Notes: generated by a model from the letters alone, not told the origin. Counted from the first letter of the stretch, positions 25,395-34,612 are shown. The stretch is 64,000 bases of DNA from Stenotrophomonas maltophilia R551-3 (GCF_000020665.1 NC_011071.1:3896501-3960500), one strand, 5' to 3'. Program-made: numbers and translations.

Positions 25395-26291
25395 TCAGGG
25401 ATGATCCAGCGGCTTCGGCGGCTCCTGTCGGTTCACCCGCTCGCGATGCAGCAGGTAAAGGCCGGAGGCGACAATGATCGCCGCTCCCACCCAGGTATAG
25501 CCATCCGGCAGCTGGCCCCAGAAGGCCAGATCCCAGCCGATCACCCAGACCAGGCCGCTGTACTCCAGCGGCGCGATCATCGAGGCCTCGCCCAGCTGGA
25601 ACGCCTTGGTCAGGGCAATCTGGCCCAGCGCCCCAGCCAGTCCCATGCCGGCGATCAGCGGCGCATGCGCCAGTTGCAGCGGCACCCAGCCCGGAATCGC
25701 CAGCAGGCCGGCGCCGATGGCCATGATCACCAGGAACCAGACCACCATCGACTGCGAGGTATCGGTGCGGGTCAGCAGGCTGACCGTGATCGCGGCGATG
25801 GCATAGGCGGTGGCCGCCGCCAGCACCATCAACCCCGGCACCGAGATGAAGCCGTCCACGCCCGGCCGCAGTACCACCAGCACGCCGATCAGGCCGATGC
25901 CGATGGCCACCCAGCGCCGCGGCCCAACCCGCTCGCCCAGCAGCGGCACCGACAGCGCCGCAATCAGCAGCGGCGCGACGAAATAGATGGTGTAGGCGGT
26001 GGACAGCGGCAGGTCACGCAGGGCGAACACGAAGCAGCCGATCATCGCCATGCCCAGCGCGCCGCGCAGCAGGTGCAGGCCCCAGCGGCGCGGGATCAGC
26101 GAGCGCGGGCCGGCGCTGACCAGCACCCAGACCAGCACGAACGGCAGCGAGGCCGCGCCACGCAGGAAGGTCACTTCCAGAGTCGGATAGCTGGCCGACA
26201 GCTGTTTCATGCCAGCATCCATCAGCGAGAAACAGGCGACCGCCGCAACCATCCAGGTCACCGCGCGCGAGGGAGAGCGTTGCAGGTTCAT
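25395..26291 (-). CDS. DMT-superfamily (EamA) transporter
   Basis: A 298-residue integral membrane protein with ten predicted helices arranged as two EamA repeats (first about 10-140, second about 150-280). Family landmarks are LMDAGMKQLSASYP, TFLRGAASLPFV and ALRDLPLSTAYTIYFVAPLL. EamA proteins export metabolites such as amino acids or riboflavin-like compounds; the substrate here is unknown. It is a single gene, and the start at 26291 is the canonical N-terminus. Confidence 0.85.
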   Translation of the reverse strand: MNLQRSPSRAVTWMVAAVACFSLMDAGMKQLSASYPTLEVTFLRGAASLPFVLVWVLVSAGPRSLIPRRWGLHLLRGALGMAMIGCFVFALRDLPLSTAYTIYFVAPLLIAALSVPLLGERVGPRRWVAIGIGLIGVLVVLRPGVDGFISVPGLMVLAAATAYAIAAITVSLLTRTDTSQSMVVWFLVIMAIGAGLLAIPGWVPLQLAHAPLIAGMGLAGALGQIALTKAFQLGEASMIAPLEYSGLVWVIGWDLAFWGQLPDGYTWVGAAIIVASGLYLLHRERVNRQEPPKPLDHP

Positions 26292-26321
26292 GGCCCATTA
26301 TCGCCCGCCCGTTGCTCTTAT

Positions 26322-26381
26322 GTAGCGCCGAGCCATGCTCGGCGGCTTTGTGTAGAGCATTCGAGCATGGCTCGACCCTAC
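26322..26381. repeat. variant SMAG REP pair
   Basis: GTAGCGCCGAGCcatGCTCGGCG and an inverted TCGAGCATGGCTCGACCCTAC copy. The stem is GCCGAGC or TCGAGC rather than GCCGGGC, a separate subfamily. Confidence 0.75.
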
Positions 26382-26442
26382 AAAACGGGCATGCAGCCGG
26401 CGCGATAGAATGGCCGCCACTGAATTCTGCGGAGCCTCGCCC

Positions 26443-26925
26443 ATGCCTTCCTTCGACGTCGTGTCCGAAGTCGACACTCACGAGCTGACCAACGCCATCG
26501 ACCAGGCCAACCGCGAGCTCGCCACCCGCTTCGATTTCAAGGGTGTGGATGCCAAGTTCGAGCGCGAGGGCGATGTGATCAACCAGACTGCGCCGACCGA
26601 GTTCCAGCTCAAGCAGATGAACGACATCCTGCGCGCGCGCCTGGCCGCGCGCGGCATCGACGTGCTCAGCCTGGAATTCGGCGATATCGAAACCAACCTG
26701 GCGCAGGCCCGGCAGAAGATCACCGTCAAGCAGGGCATCGAGCAGAAGATCGCCAAGAAGATCGCTGCGGCACTGAAGGATGCCAAGCTGAAGGTGGAAA
26801 GCCAGATCAACGGCGACAAGCTGCGCGTGCAGGGCAAGAAGCGCGACGACCTGCAGGACGCCATCGCGGTGCTGAAGGCCGGCAAGTTCGAGCTGCCGCT
26901 GCAGTTCAACAACTTCCGCGATTGA
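26443..26925 (+). CDS. YajQ-family cyclic-di-GMP-binding protein
   Basis: A 160-residue YajQ protein, complete with the MPSFDVVSEVDTHELTNAID start, FEREGDVINQTAPTEFQLKQ block and C-terminal INGDKLRVQGKKRDDLQ. The fold is two RNP-like ferredoxin domains. In Xanthomonas and Stenotrophomonas the orthologue binds cyclic di-GMP and affects virulence gene expression through a transcription factor. A GGAG site precedes the ATG at 26443. The gene stands alone between REP pairs. Confidence 0.92.
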   Translation: MPSFDVVSEVDTHELTNAIDQANRELATRFDFKGVDAKFEREGDVINQTAPTEFQLKQMNDILRARLAARGIDVLSLEFGDIETNLAQARQKITVKQGIEQKIAKKIAAALKDAKLKVESQINGDKLRVQGKKRDDLQDAIAVLKAGKFELPLQFNNFRD

Positions 26926-26932
26926 TGGATTT

Positions 26933-27022
26933 CGCCGGGCTGGGCCCGGCGCTACCGGGTGGCGCGCGACTGATGACCCGGCGCGCCCCGGGCTGCAACG
27001 GTAGCGCCGGGCCATGCCCGGC
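26933..27022. repeat. SMAG REP pair
   Basis: Inverted copy at 26933-26955 (loop CTGG) and forward copy at 27001-27022, between yajQ and the convergent regulator gene. Confidence 0.85.
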
Positions 27023-27033
27023 GGACTGCGCGA

Positions 27034-28131
27034 TCAATCGCGCAGCAGCTTGTACAGCGTGGTGCGCGAGATACCCAGCTGGCGTGCGGCCAGGCTGAGA
27101 TTGCCGTCTGTGGCCTGTGCCGCACGGCGTGCCGCCTCGCGCTGCTGGTCACGCAGCAGCAGCGCCCCCGGGTTTGTCGGCGCACTCCGCTGCGCGCCGC
27201 GCCGCAATGCACCTCGCGGTGCCTGCAGATGCTGCAGGTAGACCGCACTGCCCTCGCCCAGCCGGACCCGATGCGGCGCACCTGGTTGCAGCAGGCGACG
27301 CCGTTGCGCCGCACTGGCACCGGCAAACAGCGCCTCCAGACTCAGCAACGGCAGCGGCCCGCGCCGTGGCAGACCCAACAGGCGCCTTGCAACGCGGTTG
27401 GCCGCGCGCAGCTGGCCGTCCTCCTGCACCGCCAGCAGCCCTTGCAGCGGCGACGCCAGCCAGCGTGGATCATGCTGCACGGCCAGCAGGTGCACGTCGG
27501 TGAGGGCATGGAACAGGCGGTTCTCGCTGGCCAGCGCGGCCTGCCGGAAATAGCCCTGCAGCAAGGACGGATCGCGCTCGCCCAGGCCGGTGATGTCGAT
27601 CACCCCGAAGATCTTGCCGTCGAGATCGTGCAGCGGCTCGCTCAGGCAGAACACCGGGGCGAAACGCTGCAGGTAGTGCTCGTTGCCACGCACCAGCGCC
27701 GGCAGGTCGTCGGCCAGGCTGACCGCCGGTGCCGTGGTGCCGATTTCGCTCTCGCCCAGCCGCCGCCCAACCTGGATCGGCCTTAACAGTGGCGCGTCTT
27801 CCAGGCCATGCGCCTGCTGCGCGACCACCATGCCGTCGCGGTTGGCGCAGAACATCGTCCAGCCCCGTCCGCCGAACGCGGCCCAGAGTTGTTCCAGCTC
27901 CGGCTGCACGCAACGCGCCAGGCGTCGGTCATCGGGATGGGACAAATGGCGGCCATCGCCCAGCAGCGGCCGGTAGTCCGGCTCCTGCCCCGGCCGCAGG
28001 CCGGCCGCACGCGAGCGCTGCCAGGACTGCTGCAACGGCAAGGGCAGCACGCCCAGTGACTGTGCATCGCCCTCGGCGAAGGCCGCCCGGGCGGCCACCA
28101 ACTGCTGTTGTCCCAGTGCGGAAGCCATCAT
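27034..28131 (-). CDS. AcoR-like regulator lacking the sigma-54 AAA+ domain
   Basis: A 365-residue regulator. The N-terminal part (about 60-230) is a GAF sensor as in AcoR/DhaR regulators (GESEIGTTAPAVSL, then PVFCLSEPLHDLDGKIFGVIDI). A PAS-like region follows (about 245-310), and the C-terminus carries a Fis-type helix-turn-helix (ATDGNLSLAARQLGISRTTLYKLL). There is no Walker A, GAFTGA or Walker B sequence between them, so it cannot activate sigma-54 polymerase. It is the third gene of a minus-strand group after an aldehyde and an alcohol dehydrogenase, and probably controls them. The ATG at 28131 is one of two adjacent ATGs; the next would shorten it by one residue. Confidence 0.8.
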   Translation of the reverse strand: MMASALGQQQLVAARAAFAEGDAQSLGVLPLPLQQSWQRSRAAGLRPGQEPDYRPLLGDGRHLSHPDDRRLARCVQPELEQLWAAFGGRGWTMFCANRDGMVVAQQAHGLEDAPLLRPIQVGRRLGESEIGTTAPAVSLADDLPALVRGNEHYLQRFAPVFCLSEPLHDLDGKIFGVIDITGLGERDPSLLQGYFRQAALASENRLFHALTDVHLLAVQHDPRWLASPLQGLLAVQEDGQLRAANRVARRLLGLPRRGPLPLLSLEALFAGASAAQRRRLLQPGAPHRVRLGEGSAVYLQHLQAPRGALRRGAQRSAPTNPGALLLRDQQREAARRAAQATDGNLSLAARQLGISRTTLYKLLRD

Positions 28132-28222
28132 GGATGCAGAGTACACCCGCGCTCGCCATGCCCGCGTTACGCCACGGCAACGGAACGTTTCCGCCAGGAA
28201 CTCATGCCCCAATCAAACACGG

Positions 28223-28263
28223 GGGGTCAGAGCCGTTTTCCTCTGGAAATCGGATCCGACCCC
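28223..28263. repeat. GGGGTCAG-bounded palindromic repeat
   Basis: Ends GGGGTCAGAGCC and GGATCCGACCCC with an inner stem GTTTTC/GGAAAT-type that is imperfect. Lies in the 206-bp gap between the alcohol dehydrogenase stop and the regulator start. Confidence 0.65.
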
Positions 28264-28337
28264 ATCGCATGTCCAACAGTTCGCGGAGACCTGTCCAAGG
28301 CCGGGTGCCGGGCGCAACCGTGCACCCCACCCTGACC

Positions 28338-29465
28338 TTACGCCGCGATTCGCAGGATCGGCTTCAGCGTAATACCCCGGGTGCTGTCTTCGGCGGCCTG
28401 GTTGATCTGTTCCAGCGGATAGAACTTCACCAGCTTGTCGAACGGGAAACGGCCCTGCTGGAACAGTGTCACCAGCTGCGGAATGAACACCTGCGGCACG
28501 CTGTCGCCCTCGACGATGCCGCGGATGCTGCGACCGCCGAGCAGCAGGTTGTTCACATCGAAGCTGGCGGTGGTGCCCAGCTTCGGCGCACCGACCACGC
28601 CCATCATGCCAAGCCCGCCGAGCGCTTCGATGCCGGCGGAGAGCACTTCCGGGCGACCGGTCGATTCCAGCGCAAAATCAGCGCCGCCGCCGGTGATCGC
28701 ACGCACGGCCTCGACCACATCGGTCTCGCGGCTGTTGATCACGTGGGTGACCCCCAGTTCCAGCGCCAACTCCAGGCGCGACGGCACCACATCGATGGCG
28801 ATGATGGTGGTGGCGCCAGCCACCTTGGCCGCCATCACCGCGCTCAGGCCGACTGCACCGGCACCGTAACTGGCGAAGCTGCTGCCGGACCGCACCTGCA
28901 GCGAGTTGAGCACCGCACCCGCGCCGGTCTGGATGCCGCAGCCCAACGGACCGAGCAGTTCCAGCGGTGCATCGTCCGGCACCTTGATCGCATTGATCTC
29001 GCGTGCAAGTGCGTAGGTGGCGAACGAGGACTGTGCGAAGAAGTGGTCGTGCAGCGACTGGCCCTGCGCATCGGTGATCGCGGTATGGCCGTGGCCATCG
29101 TCGCCACCGAAGTTGAGCGCAAAGAAGTCACGGCAATACGCGCCGTGGCCACCGCGGCAGGGATTGCAGTGACCACAGGCACCGTAGGTCAGCACCACAT
29201 GATCTCCGGCCTTCAGTTCCTTGACGTTGGGCCCGACCGCTTCAACGATGCCGGCACCTTCGTGGCCAAGTACCGCCGGCAACGGCACCGGGTAGTACTG
29301 GTCGCGCACGATCAGGTCGGTATGGCACAGGCCCGTGGCCACCACCTTCACCAGCACCTCGTCGTCCTGCGGGCCGCGCAGCGTGGCCTGCTCGATGACG
29401 AAAGGCTGTTCCTTGCCGCGCACCACGGCGGCGGTGATCTCACGGGTTGCAGTGTCGATGTTCAT
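28338..29465 (-). CDS. zinc-dependent aryl/benzyl alcohol dehydrogenase
   Basis: A 375-residue medium-chain dehydrogenase. Catalytic zinc ligands are in GLCHTD and GHEGAGIV; the structural zinc uses the four cysteines of CGHCNPCRGGHGAYC. The Rossmann region is SYGAGAVGLSAVMAA. The sequence resembles aryl-alcohol (benzyl alcohol) dehydrogenases of the XylB type. It lies 17 bp downstream of a benzaldehyde-dehydrogenase-like gene, so the pair would oxidise aromatic alcohols through aldehydes to acids. The aromatic substrate is inferred from similarity and pairing. Confidence 0.82.
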   Translation of the reverse strand: MNIDTATREITAAVVRGKEQPFVIEQATLRGPQDDEVLVKVVATGLCHTDLIVRDQYYPVPLPAVLGHEGAGIVEAVGPNVKELKAGDHVVLTYGACGHCNPCRGGHGAYCRDFFALNFGGDDGHGHTAITDAQGQSLHDHFFAQSSFATYALAREINAIKVPDDAPLELLGPLGCGIQTGAGAVLNSLQVRSGSSFASYGAGAVGLSAVMAAKVAGATTIIAIDVVPSRLELALELGVTHVINSRETDVVEAVRAITGGGADFALESTGRPEVLSAGIEALGGLGMMGVVGAPKLGTTASFDVNNLLLGGRSIRGIVEGDSVPQVFIPQLVTLFQQGRFPFDKLVKFYPLEQINQAAEDSTRGITLKPILRIAA

Positions 29466-29482
29466 ACGTGGATCCTCCTGGA

Positions 29483-30949
29483 TCAGATCGGGTAGGCGGG
29501 CGCTTCGCCCTTGACGGTCAGCCACTGCCACTGGGTGAATTCTTCGCCGTTGGCCGGGCCACCGATGCTGGTGCCGTTGCCGGACGCACCCACGCCACCA
29601 AAGGGATTGATCACTTCGTCGTTCACGGTCTGATCGTTGATGTGCAGCAGGCCGGTGCGCAGGCGTTCGCCGATCTTCAGCGCGCGGCCGACATTGCTGG
29701 AGATGATCGCCATCGACAGTCCGTACTCGCTGTCGTTTGCCAGGCGCACGGCTTCGTTGTCATCGTCGAACGGCACCACCACCGCTACCGGTGCGAAGAT
29801 TTCTTCGTTGAATGCCGGATTGTCGGCCGCGACGTTGCCAAGCACGGTCGGTGCAAAGAACAGGTCCCGGTGCGTACCGCCCGCTTCCAGCGTGGCGCCG
29901 GCCTGTACCGCCTGCTCGACCACGCGCAAGGCGTGGTCGCGCTGGCCGGCGTTGATCAGCGGGCCTATTGCTACGTCCTCGCGTGCAGGATCGCCCACCT
30001 TGAGCGCGTTGGCCTTGGCCACCAGCTTCTGCAGGAACGCGCCGTGGATCTTCCGGTGCACCAGCACGCGGCCGGTCGCCATGCAGATCTGGCCCTGGTG
30101 CAGGTAGACGCCCCACGCGGTGTTGGCCACTGCCAGATCGAGGTCGGCATCGTCCAGAATGATCAGCGAGTTCTTCCCACCCAGTTCCAGCGAGACCTTC
30201 TTCAGGTGCTTGCCCGCGGCCTCGCCCACCTTGCGCCCGGCCGCCGTGGAGCCAGTGAACTGGATCATCGCCACGTTCGGATCGCTGGTCAGTGCAGCAC
30301 CGGCCGCACCGTCACCCGGCAGCATGTGCAGCACGCCCGCCGGCAGGCCGGCCTGCTCGAACAAGCGCGCGATCACCGCGCCACCACACACCGCCGTGCG
30401 CGGATCGGGCTTGAGTACCACGGCATTGCCGAGTGCAATCGCCGGGGCCACCGCGCGCATCGCCAGGTACAGCGGGAAATTGAACGGCGAAATGATCCCC
30501 ACCACGCCCAGCGGCCGGCGCCGTGCCAGGTTCAGCCGGCCCGGTTCGGAGGGCAGGATCTCGCCGACGCTGCGCGACGGCAGTGCGGCGGCTTCATGCA
30601 GCGCCTTGATCGTCACCTTGGCCTCGAAGCCGGCCTTGAGGCGGGTCGAGCCGCTTTCGCGGACCAACCAGTCGATGAGGGTGTCGATGTTCTCCTCGGC
30701 CAGCCGCGCAGCCTTGCGCAGCACCTCGGCGCGCTGTTCATAGGGTGCGGCGGCCCACGCCTGTTGTGCCTGCGCAGCGGCAGCCGCCGAACGCGCCACC
30801 TGCGCCGGGTCCGCCAGACCGATCTCGCCGAGCGACTGGCCGGTAGCCGGTTCGATCACCGGCTGCCGCTGCACAGCGGCCTGCCAGTGCCCATTGAAGA
30901 AGGCGCCGGCCCAGAGGGCGTCCGGCAGCCACGGGGAAGGTGCAGTCAT
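29483..30949 (-). CDS. benzaldehyde dehydrogenase-like aldehyde dehydrogenase
   Basis: A 488-residue NAD(P)-dependent ALDH. Catalytic Cys289 is in HQGQICMATGRV and the general base Glu255 is in LELGGKN; NAD-binding segments ISPFNFPLYLAMR and FTGSTAAGRKV are intact. The GQICMATGR context and C-terminal KPFGG-like NPFGGVGASGNG match benzaldehyde/vanillin dehydrogenases. An AGGAGGA site precedes the ATG. It is first in the minus-strand group with the alcohol dehydrogenase and the AcoR-like regulator. Confidence 0.82.
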   Translation of the reverse strand: MTAPSPWLPDALWAGAFFNGHWQAAVQRQPVIEPATGQSLGEIGLADPAQVARSAAAAAQAQQAWAAAPYEQRAEVLRKAARLAEENIDTLIDWLVRESGSTRLKAGFEAKVTIKALHEAAALPSRSVGEILPSEPGRLNLARRRPLGVVGIISPFNFPLYLAMRAVAPAIALGNAVVLKPDPRTAVCGGAVIARLFEQAGLPAGVLHMLPGDGAAGAALTSDPNVAMIQFTGSTAAGRKVGEAAGKHLKKVSLELGGKNSLIILDDADLDLAVANTAWGVYLHQGQICMATGRVLVHRKIHGAFLQKLVAKANALKVGDPAREDVAIGPLINAGQRDHALRVVEQAVQAGATLEAGGTHRDLFFAPTVLGNVAADNPAFNEEIFAPVAVVVPFDDDNEAVRLANDSEYGLSMAIISSNVGRALKIGERLRTGLLHINDQTVNDEVINPFGGVGASGNGTSIGGPANGEEFTQWQWLTVKGEAPAYPI

Positions 30950-31143
30950 GTGGAGTCCTCCTGTGTCGTGCGTCCATTCCACGCCCGTAGGCCCTGGCGG
31001 GCAATCGGCCATCCGCCGGTAGCCTGCAAGGGATTGAATCAACGGGGATTTACAGCATCGCCACTGTCCAGTTCCTGCACAGTGAACAGCGCGGCAGCGG
31101 CACACTGCCTACAATGTCCGCCCCGCCAGCCGACGTGCCCGCC

Positions 31144-31710
31144 ATGACCGATACCTCCCTGCCCACCGATGACCCGATCGCCGCCACCCGCCTGTGGCTG
31201 GAGCGCATCGTCATCGGCCTGAACCTGTGCCCGTTCGCCAAAGCGGTGTACGTGAAGGACCAGGTGCGCATCGTGCTCAGCGACGCCACCACGCCCGAGG
31301 CGCTGGTTGAACAGCTGGCCGAAGAGCTGGTGCTGCTGCGTGACACACCCGCCGAGCAGATCGACACCACCCTGATCGTGCATCCGCAGGTGCTGACCGA
31401 CTTCCTCGACTACAACGACTTCCTCGACAACGCCGACGCAGCGATCGAGGCGCTGGACCTGCAGGGCATCCTGCAGGTGGCCAGCTTCCATCCGGACTAC
31501 CAGTTCGATGGCGTGGCCGCTGACGACGCCAGCAACTACACCAACCGCGCGCCCTTCCCTACCCTGCACCTGCTGCGCGAAGACAGCGTGGCACGCGCGG
31601 TGGAGGTCTATCCGGACCCGGACGTGATCGTCGAACGCAACATCCAGACCCTGGACCGCATCGGCGTGGAAGGCTGGCACCGTCGCCTGCGCGGTGACGA
31701 CCTGTCGTGA
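31144..31710 (+). CDS. DUF1415 family protein
   Basis: A 188-residue protein of DUF1415, with the family start LWLERIVIGLNLCPFAKAVY, the block HPQVLTDFLDYNDFLDNAD, and FHPDYQFDG...NRAPFPTLHLLRE. The ATG at 31144 is preferred because the in-frame ATG at 31114 overlaps a TACAAT -10-like sequence. The conserved Cys and His suggest a metal or redox site but no activity is known. Its TGA overlaps the GTG start of the SDR gene (GTGA). Confidence 0.82.
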   Translation: MTDTSLPTDDPIAATRLWLERIVIGLNLCPFAKAVYVKDQVRIVLSDATTPEALVEQLAEELVLLRDTPAEQIDTTLIVHPQVLTDFLDYNDFLDNADAAIEALDLQGILQVASFHPDYQFDGVAADDASNYTNRAPFPTLHLLREDSVARAVEVYPDPDVIVERNIQTLDRIGVEGWHRRLRGDDLS

Positions 31711-32510
31711 GCACGGTACCGCCGATTGCCGCATGGCCGGCCGCGCCGCTGTCGGGCAAGGTAGTGCTGGTCACCGGCGGTGCCAACGGCATCGGCCGCG
31801 GTATTGCCCAGGCCGTGCTCGGTGCCGGTGGCCGCGTGCTGATCGGCGACCTGGACACCGAGGCCGGCGAAGCGTGCCTGGCGGAATGGCAGCGTGGCGA
31901 CGATGCCGCGTTCCAACCGTTGGACATCACAGATGAAGCCAGCGTGCGCGCTTTCATCGCCGTGGCCCTGCAGCATTTCGGTCGCATCGATGGGCTGGTC
32001 AACAACGCTGGCATCGCCGGCCCGCACGGTACGTTGCTGCAGGACATGGACTGGGACGAATGGCAGCGCCGCCTTTCGTCGCTGCATGGTGCGTTCCTGT
32101 GCAGCAAGCATGCGCTGCCGGCACTGTCGGCGAATGCTGCCGGCACAATCATCAACATCGCCTCGACCCGCGCGTGGCAATCCGAATCACATAGCGAAGC
32201 CTATGCCGCAGCCAAGGGTGGACTGGTCGCCTTCACCCACGCGCTGGCGATCAGCAGCGGGCCGGCGGTGCGGGTGAACAGCATCAGCCCCGGCTGGATC
32301 GGCACCTCTGACTGGCAGGCGCCCTCACGCCGACACGCGCCGCAGTACTCGGCCGAAGACCATGCACAGCATCCAGTGGGGCGTGTTGGACGCCCCGGGG
32401 ACATCGGCGCCCTGGCGGTGTACCTGCTGTCGTCGTTGTCCGGTTTCACTACTGGCCAGGACTTCGTCGTGGACGGCGGCATGACCCGGAAGATGATCTA
32501 CGCCGAATAG
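31707..32510 (+). CDS. short-chain dehydrogenase/reductase
   Basis: A 267-residue SDR. The NAD(P) motif is LVTGGANGIGRGIA (about 21-34), the NNAG motif is at 99-102, and the catalytic set is Ser153, Tyr166, Lys170 (SEAYAAAKGG). An acidic residue after beta-2 (IGDLDTE) favours NAD over NADP. It starts with GTG overlapping the DUF1415 stop, so it is translationally coupled. The substrate cannot be inferred. A perfect palindrome follows directly after its stop codon. Confidence 0.87.
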   Translation: MSTVPPIAAWPAAPLSGKVVLVTGGANGIGRGIAQAVLGAGGRVLIGDLDTEAGEACLAEWQRGDDAAFQPLDITDEASVRAFIAVALQHFGRIDGLVNNAGIAGPHGTLLQDMDWDEWQRRLSSLHGAFLCSKHALPALSANAAGTIINIASTRAWQSESHSEAYAAAKGGLVAFTHALAISSGPAVRVNSISPGWIGTSDWQAPSRRHAPQYSAEDHAQHPVGRVGRPGDIGALAVYLLSSLSGFTTGQDFVVDGGMTRKMIYAE

Positions 32511-32576
32511 AAAAAGGGGACGGAGGGGATTAAGTCGTTTGTGCACAAACGACTTAATCCCCTCCGTCCCCTTTTT
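32511..32576. repeat. perfect 66-bp palindrome (GGGGACGGAGGGG family)
   Basis: Two 33-bp arms meet without a spacer at 32543/32544. Outer ends AAAAAGGGGACGG and CCGTCCCCTTTTT are followed by GATTAAGTCG; the A and T tracts let it double as a bidirectional terminator. It begins one base after the SDR stop codon and ends just before the prlC stop. A relative lies at 37044. Confidence 0.85.
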
Positions 32577-32581
32577 TGCGC

Positions 32582-34612
32582 TTACGCCATGCCCGAATGG
32601 CGCAGCAGCGCGTCGATCTGCGGTGCGCGGCCACGGAAGGCCTTGAAGTTCTCCGCCGCCGGGCGGCTGCCACCACGCGACAGGATCTCATCGCGGAAGC
32701 GCGCGCCGGTTTCAGCCAGCGCCTGCGGCTCCTCCTCGAACGCCGCATAGGCATCGGCGCTCAGCACCTCGGCCCACTTGTAGCTGTAGTAACCGGCTCC
32801 GTAGCCGCCGGCGAAGATGTGGCTGAACTGATGCGGGAAGCGGTTCCAGACCGGCGGGTGGTTCACCGCCACTTCCGCGCGCACACGATCGAGCAGTGCC
32901 AGAACGCTGTCCTGCGCCGGCTCGAACTGGCTGTGCAGCAGCATGTCGAACAGGCCGAACTCCAGCTGGCGAACGGTCGCCATGCCGCTATGGAAATTGC
33001 GCGCGGCCAGCATGCGCTCGTACAGCGCGCGCGACAGCGGCTCACCCGTTTCCACATGCGCGGTCATGCCCTGCAGGTGGTCCCATTCCCAGCAGAAGTT
33101 CTCCATGAACTGGCTGGGCAGCTCCACCGCGTCCCATTCCACGCCGTTGATGCCAGCCACACCCAGTTCGCCGATGCGGGTCAGCAGCTGATGCAGGCCG
33201 TGGCCCATTTCATGGAACAGGGTGGTCACTTCGTTGTGGCTGAAGGTGGCCGGCTTGCCATTGGCACCACGGCCGAAGTTGCACACCAGGTAGACCAGCG
33301 GCGTCTGTACGCTGCCGTCGGCACGCTCGCGACGGTTGCGGCAATCATCCATCCACGCGCCACCGCGCTTGCCTTCGCGCGCGTACAGATCCAGGTAGAA
33401 CTGGCCCACCAGCGCGCCCTGCGCATCGACCAGGCGGAAGAAGCGCACATCCTCGTGCCAGACCGGCGCGCTGTCTTCCTGTACGCGCAGGCCGTACAGC
33501 TGTTCGATCACCGAGAACAGGCCGCCCAGCACCTTGGGCTCGGTGAAGTACTGCTTCACTTCCTGCTCGGAATAGCTGTAGCGCGCCTGCTTGAGGCGGT
33601 CGGCGGCGAATGCCAGGTCCCAGGCCTGCAGGCTGTCGATGCCGAGCTGTTCGCGTGCGAACTGCTCCAGTTCGGCGCGGTCCTTGGCCGCGAACGGCTT
33701 GGCGCGTGTAGCCAGGTCACGCAGGAAACCAAGCACCTCGGCCGGGTCCTGCGCCATCTTGGTCGCTACCGAATAATCACCATACGAGCCGAAACCGAGC
33801 AGCGCGGCCAGTTCAGCGCGCAGGGCCAGGATCCGGTCGATGTTGCCGCTGTTGTCCAATGCATCGTCGCCGAACTCGGACGCACGCTGCGCGCTGGCGC
33901 GATACAGGATCTCGCGCAGATCGCGATCTTCAGCCCAGGTCTGCACCGGCTGGTAGCACGGCATCTGCAGAGTCAGTTTCCAGCCGGTCTTGCCGTCTTT
34001 CTCTGCTGCGGCATGCGCGGCGGCCTTCACGTCAGCGGGTACGCCGGCCAGACGGTTTTCATCCTCGACGATCAGCGACCACGCATCGGTGGCGTCGAGC
34101 ACGTTCTGCGAGAACTTCGCCGACAGCGCCGACAGCTCTTCCTTGATCGCGGCGAAACGCTGCTGCGCCTCGGGTGCCAGCTCAGCGCCACCCAGGCGGA
34201 AATCGCGCAGCGTGTTGTCCAGCACCTTGCGCTGGGCCTCGTCAAAGTGCGCCGCCTCGGCGCTGGCAGCCAGGGTCTGGTACTGCCGGTACAACGCCAG
34301 GTTCTGGCCCAGCGCACTGGCGAAACGGGTCACCCGTGGCAGGTTGCTGTTGTAGGCCTCGCGCAGTTCCGGGGTGTTGACCACGCCCTGCAGGTGGCCG
34401 ACCAGGCCCCAGGCACGCCACAGGCGCTCGGTGGCATCGTCCAGCGGGGCAACGAAGGTCTCCCAGCGCACCGGCTGCACCTGCTCGGCCGTGCTGACGG
34501 CGGCTTCGGCCTCGGCCAGCAGCACGTCCAGCGCCGGCGCCACGTGCTCGGGGCGGATCGCCTCGAAGCGCGGCAGGCCGGAAAAATCGAGCAGGGGGTT
34601 GGCAACGGTCAC
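32582..34612 (-). CDS. prlC: oligopeptidase A (M3 metallopeptidase)
   Basis: A 676-residue M3 peptidase. The zinc motif is HEMGH at 467-471 (TTLFHEMGHGLHQ), with the third ligand region WDAVELPSQFMENF following. Length and the start MTVANPLLDFSGLPRFE match oligopeptidase A (PrlC) rather than Dcp. The enzyme is cytoplasmic and degrades peptides such as cleaved signal peptides. Its stop lies directly beside the 66-bp palindrome, which can serve as terminator for both this gene and the convergent SDR gene. Confidence 0.92.
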   Translation of the reverse strand: MTVANPLLDFSGLPRFEAIRPEHVAPALDVLLAEAEAAVSTAEQVQPVRWETFVAPLDDATERLWRAWGLVGHLQGVVNTPELREAYNSNLPRVTRFASALGQNLALYRQYQTLAASAEAAHFDEAQRKVLDNTLRDFRLGGAELAPEAQQRFAAIKEELSALSAKFSQNVLDATDAWSLIVEDENRLAGVPADVKAAAHAAAEKDGKTGWKLTLQMPCYQPVQTWAEDRDLREILYRASAQRASEFGDDALDNSGNIDRILALRAELAALLGFGSYGDYSVATKMAQDPAEVLGFLRDLATRAKPFAAKDRAELEQFAREQLGIDSLQAWDLAFAADRLKQARYSYSEQEVKQYFTEPKVLGGLFSVIEQLYGLRVQEDSAPVWHEDVRFFRLVDAQGALVGQFYLDLYAREGKRGGAWMDDCRNRRERADGSVQTPLVYLVCNFGRGANGKPATFSHNEVTTLFHEMGHGLHQLLTRIGELGVAGINGVEWDAVELPSQFMENFCWEWDHLQGMTAHVETGEPLSRALYERMLAARNFHSGMATVRQLEFGLFDMLLHSQFEPAQDSVLALLDRVRAEVAVNHPPVWNRFPHQFSHIFAGGYGAGYYSYKWAEVLSADAYAAFEEEPQALAETGARFRDEILSRGGSRPAAENFKAFRGRAPQIDALLRHSGMA

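Noticed and set aside
31001..31014. GG-N10-GC match on the minus strand upstream of the aldehyde dehydrogenase gene, a possible sigma-54 promoter
   Set aside because: Only the dinucleotides fit, the rest of the consensus is poor, and the adjacent regulator lacks the AAA+ domain required for sigma-54 activation.
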